64,000 nucleotides of DNA from the NCBI GenBank assembly GCA_902572005.1, contig CACGEC010000002.1:24296-88295 (forward strand), in the 5' to 3' direction. The stretch comes from an uncultured Pelagibacteraceae bacterium. GTDB taxonomy: Bacteria > Pseudomonadota > Alphaproteobacteria > Pelagibacterales > Pelagibacteraceae. Made by a program: the position numbers and the translations under genes. Shown here piece after piece: positions 1 through 9,558 of this stretch. Under the pieces are notes generated by a model. That model saw only the letters and a list, made by a program, of their open reading frames with translations, was not told the origin of the DNA and searched no databases. The stretch's first letter is position 1, and the number at the start of each line of letters is the position of its first letter.

Positions 1-482
1 ATATGGGAACACCAATGAAAAAAATATTTAACGAAATTGGTGGAGGTTATAAGGAACCAGTTAAAGCTTTTCAAATTGGCGGACCTTTAGGAGGAGTTGT
101 GCCAATAAATGAAATAGATAATCTTAATTTGGATTTTCAAGAATTTAGCTCTAAAGGCTTTATGTTAGGTCATGCAAGTGTTGTAAGTATTCCTAAAGAT
201 TTTCCAATGACAGAGTATATTCATCATTTGTTTGAATTCTCTGCTGAAGAATCTTGTGGTAAATGTTTTCCTGGAAGACTTGGGTCTTATAGAGGTAAAG
301 AAATGTTTGACCAGGCAAAGAAAAAAACTGCTAAAATTCCACTAAAATTATTAAACGAATTGTTGGTTACTATGCAAAAAGGCTGTTTATGTGCTCTTTG
401 TGGAGCAATACCAACTCCCATTATGAACATCTTAAAGTATTTTGGTGATGAAATGAAAAGTGATATGGTAAAAGATAACTAA
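1..482 (+). CDS. fdsB: NAD-dependent formate dehydrogenase beta (diaphorase) subunit, 3' end
   Basis: This is the C-terminal part of a NuoF/FdsB-type flavoprotein that passes electrons from the formate dehydrogenase catalytic subunit to NAD. The first in-frame ATG lies at position 3, but family members are about 500 residues long, so the gene must begin before the window. The visible part carries an SLBB-like segment (GGPLGGVVP) and the four-cysteine Fe-S domain, seen as ESCGKCFPGR followed by CLCALCGAIPTP. It overlaps the next gene by one base (TAATG), so the two are translationally coupled. A NuoF of complex I has the same domain, but the next gene is a molybdopterin formate dehydrogenase rather than nuoG, which favours FdsB. 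Confidence 0.85.
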   Translation, partial: MGTPMKKIFNEIGGGYKEPVKAFQIGGPLGGVVPINEIDNLNLDFQEFSSKGFMLGHASVVSIPKDFPMTEYIHHLFEFSAEESCGKCFPGRLGSYRGKEMFDQAKKKTAKIPLKLLNELLVTMQKGCLCALCGAIPTPIMNILKYFGDEMKSDMVKDN

Positions 483-3250
483 TGAGTTCTGAAAAAAGAA
501 AAATAGCTTATATAGATGGAAAGCCATATGAAATTGGTGCTAATCACACATCTATTTTAAAATTTGTAAAAAGCTATATTGGTGAAAAGAAGGTCCCCAC
601 ATTATGTGATGATCCTAATTTAGCTCCATATGGTGCTTGTAGGGTTTGTTCTGTTGAAGTGGCTTTAGAAAAAGATGGTCCAACAAAAGTTGTTGCTTCA
701 TGCCACACACCAGTCGCTGAAAATCAGCACATTTTTACATCAAATGAAAATCTTCATAATTTAAGAAAAAATATTGTTGAGTTAGTTTTAACTGACCACC
801 CAATGGAATGTAACACTTGTGAAGTAAATAACAATTGTGAACTTCAAACTGTTGCAAATGATTTAGGTATTTCGGACCATAGATATAATAGTCCAAAACA
901 ACACAAGGGCATTCCAAGAGACACGTCTCATGATTATATGAGAATGAATTTAGATAACTGTATTAATTGCGGAAGGTGTGTAAGAGCTTGTGATGAAATC
1001 CAAGGTTCATTTGTTTTAACAATGTCTGGAAGAGGATTTGAGTCTAGAATTACTACTGATAACGATATGATGTTCGGAGATTCATCTTGTGTATCTTGTG
1101 GAGCTTGCGCACATACTTGCCCAACAGATGCAATTTCTGATGTTTTTAAATCAAAATCTGTGGCTGTTGATAAAAAAGTTAGAACTACTTGTTCTTATTG
1201 TGGAGTCGGATGTAATTTAGAAGCATCTATTAAAGATAATAAAGTAGTTGCTATAGATACTCCAAAAGAAACAGAGGTAAATGCTGGTCATACATGTATT
1301 AAAGGAAGATATGCATTTGGTTTTTATGATCACCCTGACAGACTTAAAACTCCATTAATTAAAAGAAATGGAAAATTTGAGGAGGCTACTTGGGATGAAG
1401 CTTATGATTTTATCAAAAAGGAAATGCAAAGAATAACAAAAGATCATGGGCCAGATGCTTTTGCAGGTATTTCATCTGCAAGATGTACTAATGAAGAGAA
1501 TTATGTTTTTCAAAAAATGATTAGGGCTGCTGTAGGTACTAATAGTGTAGACTGTTGTGCAAGAATTTGTCACTCACCTACTGCGTGGGGAATGCAACAA
1601 ACGTTTGGAACAGGTGCTGCAACTAACTCAACTGAAGACATTTTTCATGCAGATCTATTTTTGGTAATTGGCGCAAATCCAACTAATGCACATCCTGTTA
1701 CTGGTGCAAAAATAAAACAACAAGTTATGAAAGGTAAAAAACTTATTGTTTTAGATCCCATCACAACTGAATTAGCAAAATTAGCAGATTATCATATAAA
1801 ATTAAGACCTGGAACTAATGTAGCTGTACTTAATATGATGTTACATTTTATTATTAAATTAAAATTATTTAATGCTGATTTTGTAAGAGATCGAACAGAA
1901 GGATTTGATAATTTCCTAAAAGAAATAGAAAGACAAGATGTTGATCAACTAGCAAAGGTTGCTGGAGTTGATAAACAGCTTGTTAAAGAGGCTGCAATTG
2001 CGTATGCAACAGCAAAAAATTCAATGGAGTTTCATGGTTTAGGAGTGACAGAGCACGAACAAGGTTCAAAAACTGTAATGTTAATTGCAGACTTAGCTAT
2101 GATTACTGGTAACATTGGAAGAAAAGGTGTGGGAGTAAATCCTTTAAGAGGACAGAATAATGTTCAAGGTGCTGCGGATATGGGATGTCAACCTCATCAA
2201 GGTGCAGGATACTTTGAAGTTTCAGATAAAAAAAATCAAAAATTCTATACAGAAAAATATGGAGTAACACATCCAACTAAACCTGGCCTAAAAATTCCCC
2301 AAATGTTTGAAGCAGCAATTAATAAAGAGCTAAAAGGTGTGTGGATTATCGGGGAGGATATTGTTCAAACTGATCCTAATAGTGCTCATGTAATTGAAGC
2401 AATGAACTCTTTAGAACTTTTGGTTGTACAAGAAATATTTATGAGTGAGACAGCTAAATTAGCAACTGTTGTTTTACCAGGAACTACTTTTTTAGAAAAG
2501 GATGGAACTTTCACTAATACTGAAAGAAGAGTGCAAAGAGTTAATCGGGCAGTACCCCCTTTGCCTGGCACAAAACCTGATGGAGTTATAGTAACTGAAA
2601 TGATGCAAAAACTTGGTTTTGACCAGCCAACATATGATGCAAATCAAGTACTTGCTGAAATCGCAGATATAGTACCTTTCTTCAAGGGTATAACTCGAGA
2701 AAGATTAGGTAAACTTGGTTTACAATGGCCTGTAAAGGAAGATGGAACAGATACTCAAATATTGCATACTGAAGAATTTAAACTAGGAAAAGGTCGATTG
2801 AAAAATTTTGATTGGAAAGAGTCATCTGAAATTGAGGCCAATCATAAAGATTATCCTCTAATATTAACTACTAGTCGAGTTTTACAACATTATAATGCTG
2901 CTACCATGACAAGAAGAACTAGTAATATTAATATTGTTGATGAAGATGTTTTATTAATACATCCTAAAGATGCAGCTAATAGAGATTTAAATACAGGTGA
3001 TATTGGTAGATTATATTCAGGAAGAGGTGAAGTTGCCTTAAAAGTAGAAGTTACTGATAAAGTAAAAGAAGGTATAGTTTTTACAACATTCCATTTCCCT
3101 GAACATATGGTCAATATGGTAACAGGTCATGGAAAAGATGAAGAGACAATGTGTGCTGAATACAAAGTTTCTTCAGTACAAGTACAAAAAATATCAAATC
3201 AATTCAAAACTGAAGTAAAACCAAAAGAGCATCAAGCTGAAGTAAGCTAA
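482..3250 (+). CDS. fdsA: Formate dehydrogenase alpha (molybdopterin) subunit
   Basis: The catalytic subunit of a soluble NAD-linked formate dehydrogenase, oxidising formate to CO2. Its 922 residues match the FdsA length. Domains in order: an N-terminal 2Fe-2S ferredoxin fold (CRVCSVEV), a His-Cys cluster region (DHPMECNTCEVNNNC), two 4Fe-4S motifs (CINCGRCVRACDE and CVSCGACAHTCPTD), the molybdopterin-enzyme 4Fe-4S motif (CSYCGVGC), then the large molybdopterin domains. The active-site motif is ICHSP with Cys363 and His364, so this is the cysteine form, not the selenocysteine form. In classical fds operons the alpha gene is followed by fdsC and fdsD. Here selO follows after 5 nt. The enzyme probably recovers NADH from C1 oxidation. 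Confidence 0.93.
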   Translation: MSSEKRKIAYIDGKPYEIGANHTSILKFVKSYIGEKKVPTLCDDPNLAPYGACRVCSVEVALEKDGPTKVVASCHTPVAENQHIFTSNENLHNLRKNIVELVLTDHPMECNTCEVNNNCELQTVANDLGISDHRYNSPKQHKGIPRDTSHDYMRMNLDNCINCGRCVRACDEIQGSFVLTMSGRGFESRITTDNDMMFGDSSCVSCGACAHTCPTDAISDVFKSKSVAVDKKVRTTCSYCGVGCNLEASIKDNKVVAIDTPKETEVNAGHTCIKGRYAFGFYDHPDRLKTPLIKRNGKFEEATWDEAYDFIKKEMQRITKDHGPDAFAGISSARCTNEENYVFQKMIRAAVGTNSVDCCARICHSPTAWGMQQTFGTGAATNSTEDIFHADLFLVIGANPTNAHPVTGAKIKQQVMKGKKLIVLDPITTELAKLADYHIKLRPGTNVAVLNMMLHFIIKLKLFNADFVRDRTEGFDNFLKEIERQDVDQLAKVAGVDKQLVKEAAIAYATAKNSMEFHGLGVTEHEQGSKTVMLIADLAMITGNIGRKGVGVNPLRGQNNVQGAADMGCQPHQGAGYFEVSDKKNQKFYTEKYGVTHPTKPGLKIPQMFEAAINKELKGVWIIGEDIVQTDPNSAHVIEAMNSLELLVVQEIFMSETAKLATVVLPGTTFLEKDGTFTNTERRVQRVNRAVPPLPGTKPDGVIVTEMMQKLGFDQPTYDANQVLAEIADIVPFFKGITRERLGKLGLQWPVKEDGTDTQILHTEEFKLGKGRLKNFDWKESSEIEANHKDYPLILTTSRVLQHYNAATMTRRTSNINIVDEDVLLIHPKDAANRDLNTGDIGRLYSGRGEVALKVEVTDKVKEGIVFTTFHFPEHMVNMVTGHGKDEETMCAEYKVSSVQVQKISNQFKTEVKPKEHQAEVS

Positions 3251-3255
3251 TTAAA

Positions 3256-4704
3256 ATGACCATAGGATGGCATTTTGATAATACATATTCAAAATTATCA
3301 GACATTTTCAGAGAAGAAATAAAACCTATTCCTGTAATTAATCCAGAGTTAGTGATACTTAATGAAAGTTTGGCCTCTGAATTGAGTCTAGATTTTTCTA
3401 AAATTGATAAAAAAGAACTCTCAAAAATTTTTTCAGGTAATTCCTTGCCGAGTGGGAGTAGCTCTATAGCTCAGGCATATGCGGGTCATCAGTTTGGTCA
3501 TTTTACAATGCTTGGGGATGGTAGAGCGGTATTAATTGGTGAGCATACAACTAAATCAAATAAAAAATTTGATATTCAATTTAAAGGCTCAGGCAAAACA
3601 GCATTTTCAAGAAATGGTGATGGTCGTGCAGCTTTAGGACCAATGTTAAGAGAATATATAATAAGTGAAGCCATGAATGCTTTAGGTATTCCAACCACGC
3701 GTAGTTTGGCTGTAGTAAAAACTGGGGAAAATATTCAAAGAGAGAAAACATTACAGGGTGCAGTACTCACTCGTATAGCATCGAGTCACATAAGGGTAGG
3801 TACATTTCAATATATTGCAGCAAGGCAAAAAGAGGATGAGTTAAAAACTTTATTAGATTACACCATTGATAGACATTATCCCGAAATAAAAAATTCAAAT
3901 AATCAGGCTTTAGACTTATTAAATCTTTTAATAGAAAGACAATGTAATTTAGTAGTTAACTGGATGCGAGTTGGTTTCATTCATGGAGTGATGAATACTG
4001 ATAATATGACTATTTCTGGAGAAACAATTGATTATGGTCCTTGTGCATTTATGGATTTCTATGATCCAAAAACTGTTTTTAGTTCAATTGATCAAACTGG
4101 CCGATACGCATATTGCAACCAACCTGTTATCACCAAATGGAACTTAGCTAGGTTTGCTGAATGCTTAATACCATTTATTGATAAAGATCAAGATAAGGCC
4201 GTTAAAATTGCTACTGAAACAATTAATTCTTTCGAAAAAAAATATGAGGAAAAATGGATGAATATGATGAGAGATAAGTTGGGATTATTTGGTTTAGATG
4301 ATAAAGACAAATTTTTAATTTTAGACTTATTAACTTGGATGCATGAAAAAAAAGCAGATTACACTAACACATTTTGTTATTTGATGAATCTAAATCCTAA
4401 AGATGATGGATTATTTGATGATAATAATTTTAAAAATTGGAAAAAAAGATGGGAAGAGAGAATGCTAAAAAATAATAACACTCCAAAAAAATGTATAGAA
4501 TTAATGAGAAAAAATAATCCATTAGTTATTCCTAGAAATCACAAAGTTGAACAGGCCCTTATGGCAGCTGAAAAAAATGATTTAAATCCTATCATTGAAT
4601 TAATAGACGTTTTAAAAAATCCTTATACTCAAAAAAATAATATTTTTGATTATCAAATTCCATCTAACTCAGATGAAAAATATCAAACTTTTTGTGGAAC
4701 TTAA
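3256..4704 (+). CDS. selO: SelO family protein adenylyltransferase (YdiU)
   Basis: A SelO pseudokinase. The family transfers AMP from ATP to hydroxyl side chains of proteins and is linked to redox homeostasis. The hallmark segment AYAGHQFGHFTMLGDGRA and the following KGSGKTAFSRNGDGRAALGP are clear, and 482 residues is the usual length. The last residues are FCGT: the cysteine is third from the end, the position where animal SELENOO has selenocysteine. The ATG at 3256 lies 5 nt after the fdsA stop, so it is probably the last gene of the formate dehydrogenase operon. It ends exactly where the convergent FAD oxidase gene ends, with no terminator hairpin between them. Confidence 0.9.
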   Translation: MTIGWHFDNTYSKLSDIFREEIKPIPVINPELVILNESLASELSLDFSKIDKKELSKIFSGNSLPSGSSSIAQAYAGHQFGHFTMLGDGRAVLIGEHTTKSNKKFDIQFKGSGKTAFSRNGDGRAALGPMLREYIISEAMNALGIPTTRSLAVVKTGENIQREKTLQGAVLTRIASSHIRVGTFQYIAARQKEDELKTLLDYTIDRHYPEIKNSNNQALDLLNLLIERQCNLVVNWMRVGFIHGVMNTDNMTISGETIDYGPCAFMDFYDPKTVFSSIDQTGRYAYCNQPVITKWNLARFAECLIPFIDKDQDKAVKIATETINSFEKKYEEKWMNMMRDKLGLFGLDDKDKFLILDLLTWMHEKKADYTNTFCYLMNLNPKDDGLFDDNNFKNWKKRWEERMLKNNNTPKKCIELMRKNNPLVIPRNHKVEQALMAAEKNDLNPIIELIDVLKNPYTQKNNIFDYQIPSNSDEKYQTFCGT

Positions 4705-5808
4705 TTAAAGAACGTAAGGTTCTGGTCTTGCTTTTTTACCCAAAACTCTCTCTACAGCCATATTTGAAATATCAATAGATTGATAAGCGCCTGTTGTAAT
4801 CAGTTCAGTCAAAGCTCTACCTATTCCTGGTGCTTGCATAAGGCCTCTTCCTGTAAAACCTGTGGCTAAATAAACATTTTCAAACTTAGGATGTTTTCCA
4901 ACAACAGCATTATTATCAAGCCTATTACAATCATAATAACCTGCCCACCCTCCAGTTAACTTTAACTCTTCCATTGCTGGTATTCTCTGAGCCAAGGCAG
5001 GCCAAACAAGTTCCTCAAAGTCGTCCCAAGCTGGTTCAAGATCGTCTGCATCAAAAACAGATTTTGGGGATCCTGCTAAATATTCTTTTCCTTCTGGTCT
5101 CCAGTAAACTCCTGTCGTTAGATCTCCTGTTAATGGCATCTCTGGAATATGTTTAGGACATTTAACTCTGAAAACTGTATGTTTTTGTGGTTCAACTGGA
5201 ATATCTTCTAATAATTCTTTTGTCCAGCAACCAGCAGCAGAAATTATTGTCTTAGCTTTTATTTCAGATAGAGATTTTACTTCTCCCTTAATAAATTCAG
5301 CACCAAGTTCCATTGCTTTACTTTTTAATGCACCATGAAACATAAATGGATCAATCCAACCTTCACTTTGATTATCTGTAAACGTGGCCGTTTCTATTCC
5401 CTCACTGTTTATATATGGAAAAAATTTTGTTAATTCTGATCCTTTAATATTTTTTGTACCTGCTTCACAAGCTTTATGATTTTCTAAAGCTTTGTATTGT
5501 TCCTCCGCATGTTCTGGTCCAAACATTAAAAGATAACCATTTGTTACCATGCTAGCAGTTGGTTTGGGATTTTTTTCTGTTTTTAATAATTCAGGTATTT
5601 GGAAAATAAATTCTCTTGCAAATTTACCAAGTAAGATATTTTCTGTTTGAAAAAATTGTCTTCTAAAACCACCGAGTGATAATGGAAATGAAGCTGTTTT
5701 ATATGTTGGGTCTCTTTCTATTACTTTAACTTTCCTGCCCTCTTTCGATAAAAAGTAAGCTGTTGCTGTACCAATTATTCCACCACCAACTATTACAACA
5801 TCATCCAT
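4705..5808 (-). CDS. FAD-dependent oxidoreductase, DAO family
   Basis: A DAO-family (glycine/D-amino-acid oxidase, sarcosine or dimethylglycine dehydrogenase-like) flavoprotein of 367 residues. The N-terminus is a Rossmann FAD site, VIVGGGIIGTATAYFLSKEG, ending in the ribose-binding ERD. The C-terminal part has the second FAD contact typical of the family (ATGFTGRGLMQAPGIGRAL). No signal peptide is seen, so it is cytoplasmic. The substrate cannot be read from sequence; a secondary amine such as sarcosine, or an imino or D-amino acid, is likely for the family. It begins 1 nt after the stop of the TspO gene, so the two form a minus-strand pair. Confidence 0.78.
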   Translation of the reverse strand: MDDVVIVGGGIIGTATAYFLSKEGRKVKVIERDPTYKTASFPLSLGGFRRQFFQTENILLGKFAREFIFQIPELLKTEKNPKPTASMVTNGYLLMFGPEHAEEQYKALENHKACEAGTKNIKGSELTKFFPYINSEGIETATFTDNQSEGWIDPFMFHGALKSKAMELGAEFIKGEVKSLSEIKAKTIISAAGCWTKELLEDIPVEPQKHTVFRVKCPKHIPEMPLTGDLTTGVYWRPEGKEYLAGSPKSVFDADDLEPAWDDFEELVWPALAQRIPAMEELKLTGGWAGYYDCNRLDNNAVVGKHPKFENVYLATGFTGRGLMQAPGIGRALTELITTGAYQSIDISNMAVERVLGKKARPEPYVL

Positions 5809-5809
5809 A

Positions 5810-6292
5810 TCAATTTAATATATATAAGTTAAAATTTAGAAATAATGCATAGCAACTCCAAAGTAAATAGGGAATCATTAAGCAAGAACTAACATAATTG
5901 ACACGTTTAAATTTCAAAATAAGAATTATAATCAAAACAATTAGAATCATTAACACAATCAGTGCTAATAAGATTTGATGTAAACCAAAGAAAACAATAC
6001 TCCAAGTTGTATTAAAAACTATATGGATAAAATAAATATAAATAACATTCATATCTCTATTTTTACTATGCCAATATAACCAAATAGCTAATGTCATCAT
6101 TAGATATAAAGTAGTCCAGACTGGAGCAAAAACCCAATCTGGTGGATTAAAATTAGATTTTACAAGCTGTGAGTACCACGGTTCTTTAAAACTAATTGTC
6201 GCCATTCCTCCTATAAATGATGCAGAATAGGTAATTATGAAAAATAGAATAAATGATATAAATTTATTTTTTAACATATAAGTATTATACAT
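5810..6292 (-). CDS. tspO: TspO/MBR family tryptophan-rich membrane protein
   Basis: A small five-helix membrane protein of the TspO/benzodiazepine-receptor family, which binds tetrapyrroles and acts in stress and redox signalling in alphaproteobacteria. It shows the family signature PWYSQLVKSNFNPPDWVFAP followed by VWTTLY, and later WSIVFFG. Its 160 residues fit the family. The start could be the ATG at 6292 or the in-frame ATG at 6277, and no clear Shine-Dalgarno decides between them. It diverges from the SDR gene with only 9 nt between the longest starts. TspO genes are often found near DUF1365, CFA and SDR genes of the oxidative lipid type found in the next few kilobases. Confidence 0.88.
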   Translation of the reverse strand: MYNTYMLKNKFISFILFFIITYSASFIGGMATISFKEPWYSQLVKSNFNPPDWVFAPVWTTLYLMMTLAIWLYWHSKNRDMNVIYIYFIHIVFNTTWSIVFFGLHQILLALIVLMILIVLIIILILKFKRVNYVSSCLMIPYLLWSCYALFLNFNLYILN

Positions 6293-6301
6293 CAGTATAG
6301 A

Positions 6302-7063
6302 ATGAATAAAAAAACAATTTGGATAACCGGCGGAAGCACAGGAATTGGTAAAGCTTTGGCAATTAAATTTGCTAGTAAAGGTTGGAATGTTGCGATTTCA
6401 GCTAGAAGAGAAAATCTACTTAAAGAAATCTCAGATAATAACAAAAATATTTATGGATTTCCACTTGATGTAACTGATAAGTCAAAGTGTAAAGAAGTTT
6501 TTGAACAAATCAAAAATAAGTTTAATGGTGTTGATATATGTTTTTTCTCAACTGGGACCTGGAACCCAAAAAAAGAAAAAGATATTGATGTAGAACAAAT
6601 AGAAGATGTCTTCAAAGTAAATTTTTTTGGAACCTTAAATAGTATTAAGGCTGTAGAAGAATATTTTAGAACTAAGGGGGAAGGTATAATCACTATTGTT
6701 TCATCTATAGCTGGATATAGAGGATTGCCAAATTCAACCGGTTACGGACCTTCAAAATCAGCTTTAAATAATTTAGCAGAAAGTTTATATTTTGATTTTA
6801 AAAGATCTAATGTGCGAGTTTGCTTAGTGTCACCCGGATTTATTAAAACACCAATGACAGATAAAAATGATTTTAAAATGCCTTTTTTAAAAACTACAGA
6901 ATATGCAGCTGAAAAAATTTATGACGGACTGATAAATAAAAATGTTTTTGAAATTCATTTCCCTAAATCACTTACACTTATTCTGAAAATATTAAGTTTC
7001 TTACCTAGTAAAATTTACTTTGGATTAGTGGGTAAAATGACTAAATATCAGAAAAAAAATTAA
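6302..7063 (+). CDS. Short-chain dehydrogenase/reductase (SDR)
   Basis: A classical SDR of 253 residues. It has the cofactor motif TGGSTGIGKA near the N-terminus, the catalytic serine in TIVSSIAG, and the YxxxK pair in GYGPSKSALN, followed by the SPGFIKTPM loop. A basic Arg after beta-2 (ARRE) suggests NADP(H). The substrate is unknown. Its stop overlaps the stop of the convergent DUF3833 gene by 4 nt. SDRs are recurrent members of the COG2907/DUF1365/CFA/DUF3833 neighbourhood, so a role in that lipid pathway is plausible but is an inference, because this gene is on the other strand. Confidence 0.85.
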   Translation: MNKKTIWITGGSTGIGKALAIKFASKGWNVAISARRENLLKEISDNNKNIYGFPLDVTDKSKCKEVFEQIKNKFNGVDICFFSTGTWNPKKEKDIDVEQIEDVFKVNFFGTLNSIKAVEEYFRTKGEGIITIVSSIAGYRGLPNSTGYGPSKSALNNLAESLYFDFKRSNVRVCLVSPGFIKTPMTDKNDFKMPFLKTTEYAAEKIYDGLINKNVFEIHFPKSLTLILKILSFLPSKIYFGLVGKMTKYQKKN

Positions 7064-7608
7064 TCTTTTACAAATACTACTGTCAATTCAGCAACTTTAA
7101 AACCAAATTTAGTCATAGTTGCTCTATTAATAGCTACACGATCATCTTGCTTAAATATCCAATCGTCAAAAGTAATTTTCATTTCTTTGCCTTTTACAGG
7201 CACCAAAAGAACATATTCAAATTTAAATGCAGGTCCATATGAATAACCTTTTGCTTTTCCCACAACGTCTCCAGCTGTTCCTTCATAATTATTCTCATCA
7301 ATTTTAGTTATTTGCCATTGTCTAGTTTGAATCTCACCATCATCCCAATTGAATTTTTCATCAAGTATTAATTGTTTTCCATCCCATTTTCCGAATAAAT
7401 CAGCAGAAAATTGTCTTGTTACTTTTCCAGATCTATTTTGAAGAACACCCCAAGCTTTTACATTGCCTGATAAATATTCTTCGATAACTAATCTAGGTTT
7501 TTTGTCTTTAAAATCTTCTGGTTTCATAGAGCTATTGTTTGAACAGTTTGTAATTAAGAATAAAGAAATTATCAATAAAATTGATTTAATAAATTTTTTG
7601 TCGCGCAT
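7060..7608 (-). CDS. DUF3833 family lipoprotein
   Basis: A 182-residue lipoprotein of the DUF3833 family. The N-terminus is basic, then hydrophobic, with a lipobox-like LITNC cleavage site at about residue 22, so it is probably anchored to a membrane by a lipidated Cys. The rest looks like a small beta-rich domain (GKWDGKQLILDEKFNWDDGE, YGPAFKFEYVLLVPV). The biochemical function of the family is unknown. It is the last gene of the lipid block, 10 nt after the CFA-like gene, and the family is commonly encoded beside CFA-like methyltransferases, which suggests a lipid-binding or chaperone role. Confidence 0.8.
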   Translation of the reverse strand: MRDKKFIKSILLIISLFLITNCSNNSSMKPEDFKDKKPRLVIEEYLSGNVKAWGVLQNRSGKVTRQFSADLFGKWDGKQLILDEKFNWDDGEIQTRQWQITKIDENNYEGTAGDVVGKAKGYSYGPAFKFEYVLLVPVKGKEMKITFDDWIFKQDDRVAINRATMTKFGFKVAELTVVFVKD

Positions 7609-7618
7609 CTATCCTCTT

Positions 7619-8797
7619 TTATTTATTTTGTATTGAAAATTGTATTAAATCTATGTTTTTAGACTTAAACCCAGCTTCACAGTAAGAAAGGTAAAATTCC
7701 CACATTCTTTTGAAAGTAGAATCAAAACCTTGTTCCTTAATCAGTTGCCATTTTTTATTAAATTCGTTTCTCCAAATAGCTAATGTATTTGAATAGTGAT
7801 CTGCGTAAGATTCGTAAGACTTTATAGTCAAACCATTATGTGAAACATGTTTATTTATACTTCCTTTGTTTGGGAGAAAACCTCCTGGAAAAATATATTT
7901 TTGGATAAAGTCTTCTTTGTTTTTATACCTATCGAAAAGATCATCATCAATTGTAATTGCCTGGATAGCAGCACTACCATTATTTGACAAGTTGTTTTTA
8001 ATTGTTTTGAAATAACTCTCTAAATAATTTTGGCCAACAGCTTCTATCATTTCAATAGATGCTATTGAATTATATTTGTCTTTTAAGTCTCTATAATCTT
8101 TAATCTCAATATTTACTTTTTCATTTAATCCACACTTGTGAATTCTTTCTTTAGCGTATTCAAATTGCTTTTTAGAAATTGTAATACAATCTAATTTTAC
8201 ATCATATTTCTTCCCAAGATATTCAGCAAATCCACCCCAGCCACATCCTATTTCCAAAACTTTATCACCAATCTTTGGTTTAATTAAATCTATTAATTTT
8301 TGATATTTATTATTTTGAGCATCTGATAAATCTTTTGTTGTTTCATCAAATATTGCACTTGAATAAGTTAATGTTTTATCAAGCCAAAGTGAAAAAAACT
8401 CATTGCCTAAATCATAATGTTTTGAAATATTTTCTTTACTTCTATTTTTTGTATTTTTAATAAAAATATTTTTTACATAATTTAAAAAGGGGAAATCTAG
8501 CAGTCCAGAAAATCTATGAATCTGCTTTATATTTCTTGCGGTAACTTCAATTAAATTAGACAGATTGTCAGTTTCAAAATCATTTTTCATATAAGACTCT
8601 GCAAATCCTACACTTCCACCCTTTATTAAGTTGAATGTAAAGTTTGTATTTTTAATTTTTATATTAGCTTTTAAAGGATCTTTTGGATCACCAAATTTGT
8701 AATGATTCCCATCATGATTAATTATCTCTAGAAAGCCATATTTTATATCTTTTAAAATATTAAAAACTAATTTGTCTGATAAATTACTTAAGTTCAT
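7619..8797 (-). CDS. cfa: Cyclopropane-fatty-acyl-phospholipid synthase family methyltransferase
   Basis: A SAM-dependent fatty-acyl methyltransferase of 392 residues. The SAM-binding motif is VLEIGCGWGGFAEY, preceded by the family hallmark SKHYDLGNEFFSLWLDKTLTYSSA. The C-terminal WEFYLSYCEAGF is also typical. CFA synthases add a methylene bridge across cis double bonds. Paralogues such as Rhodobacter UfaM instead methylate the double bond on the way to furan fatty acids. The two cannot be separated by eye, but the neighbours (flavin amine-oxidase-like protein, DUF1365, DUF3833, SDR) are those of the second type. It overlaps the DUF1365 stop by one base. Confidence 0.88.
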   Translation of the reverse strand: MNLSNLSDKLVFNILKDIKYGFLEIINHDGNHYKFGDPKDPLKANIKIKNTNFTFNLIKGGSVGFAESYMKNDFETDNLSNLIEVTARNIKQIHRFSGLLDFPFLNYVKNIFIKNTKNRSKENISKHYDLGNEFFSLWLDKTLTYSSAIFDETTKDLSDAQNNKYQKLIDLIKPKIGDKVLEIGCGWGGFAEYLGKKYDVKLDCITISKKQFEYAKERIHKCGLNEKVNIEIKDYRDLKDKYNSIASIEMIEAVGQNYLESYFKTIKNNLSNNGSAAIQAITIDDDLFDRYKNKEDFIQKYIFPGGFLPNKGSINKHVSHNGLTIKSYESYADHYSNTLAIWRNEFNKKWQLIKEQGFDSTFKRMWEFYLSYCEAGFKSKNIDLIQFSIQNK

Positions 8798-9558
8798 TAA
8801 CTTTCAAATGTAATATTATTTCTTATTTTTATTTTTTTCTTAATGAACTTAATTCCTTTAGTCCATAATTTAAACGCTTCATAATGTATCGCAGAAATTA
8901 TCTTAAAGGTCATAAGAGGGTGTTTTAAATATGATTTAAGCAATTCTTTGCTAGTAAAATCAACCCTTTTACCATCTTGAGATGCATATAATATTTTTTC
9001 ATCTGTTTGATATTGGTCAATAATGACAGATATTTTTTCTCCAGGTTTTAAGATTCTAAAAAAATAATTACAATTCATTTCTATAAATGGTGAAACATGA
9101 AACTTTTTTGAACAATTATGTTGAAATAGATTAGCATCATCTTTTACTTTAAATATGTAGGTATGTTGTTCTCCAAATGTATTTTTTACCTCATATAATA
9201 TCGATATTAATTTTTCACTTGAATCATAAATAAAAAAAACACTTAGTGGATTAAATACATAGCCAAATATTCTCGGGTAACACAAAAGCTTAATTCTAAT
9301 ATCTTTAGAGTTGATGTCATTTTCATTCAAATTTTTTTTTATCCATTCAACTAATGAGGATCCATCTCTATGACCATGATCTTTCTCATAAAAACTTACT
9401 AAATTAAATTTATTAAATGAAAAAAATTTAACTCTTTTATCTAAATCTTCTAATTCAGATAGGTCTATCAATAGTGAAAAAACATTATATTTAAAAAAAT
9501 GTTTTTTTGGTTTAAATCTTTTGTGAATTACAGCACCATTATATATTGAGCTAGTCAT
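8797..9558 (-). CDS. DUF1365 family protein
   Basis: A 253-residue member of the DUF1365 family, recognised from IYNGAVIHKRFKPKKHFFKYNVF at the N-terminus and PRIFGYVFNPLSVFFIYD in the middle. No catalytic function is established for the family. It nearly always sits between a COG2907 flavin protein and a CFA-like methyltransferase, as here. It overlaps the upstream flavin gene by 8 nt and the downstream methyltransferase by 1 nt, which means tightly coupled translation. No signal peptide is visible. It is probably a partner in modifying membrane fatty acids, but this rests on context only. Confidence 0.85.
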   Translation of the reverse strand: MTSSIYNGAVIHKRFKPKKHFFKYNVFSLLIDLSELEDLDKRVKFFSFNKFNLVSFYEKDHGHRDGSSLVEWIKKNLNENDINSKDIRIKLLCYPRIFGYVFNPLSVFFIYDSSEKLISILYEVKNTFGEQHTYIFKVKDDANLFQHNCSKKFHVSPFIEMNCNYFFRILKPGEKISVIIDQYQTDEKILYASQDGKRVDFTSKELLKSYLKHPLMTFKIISAIHYEAFKLWTKGIKFIKKKIKIRNNITFES

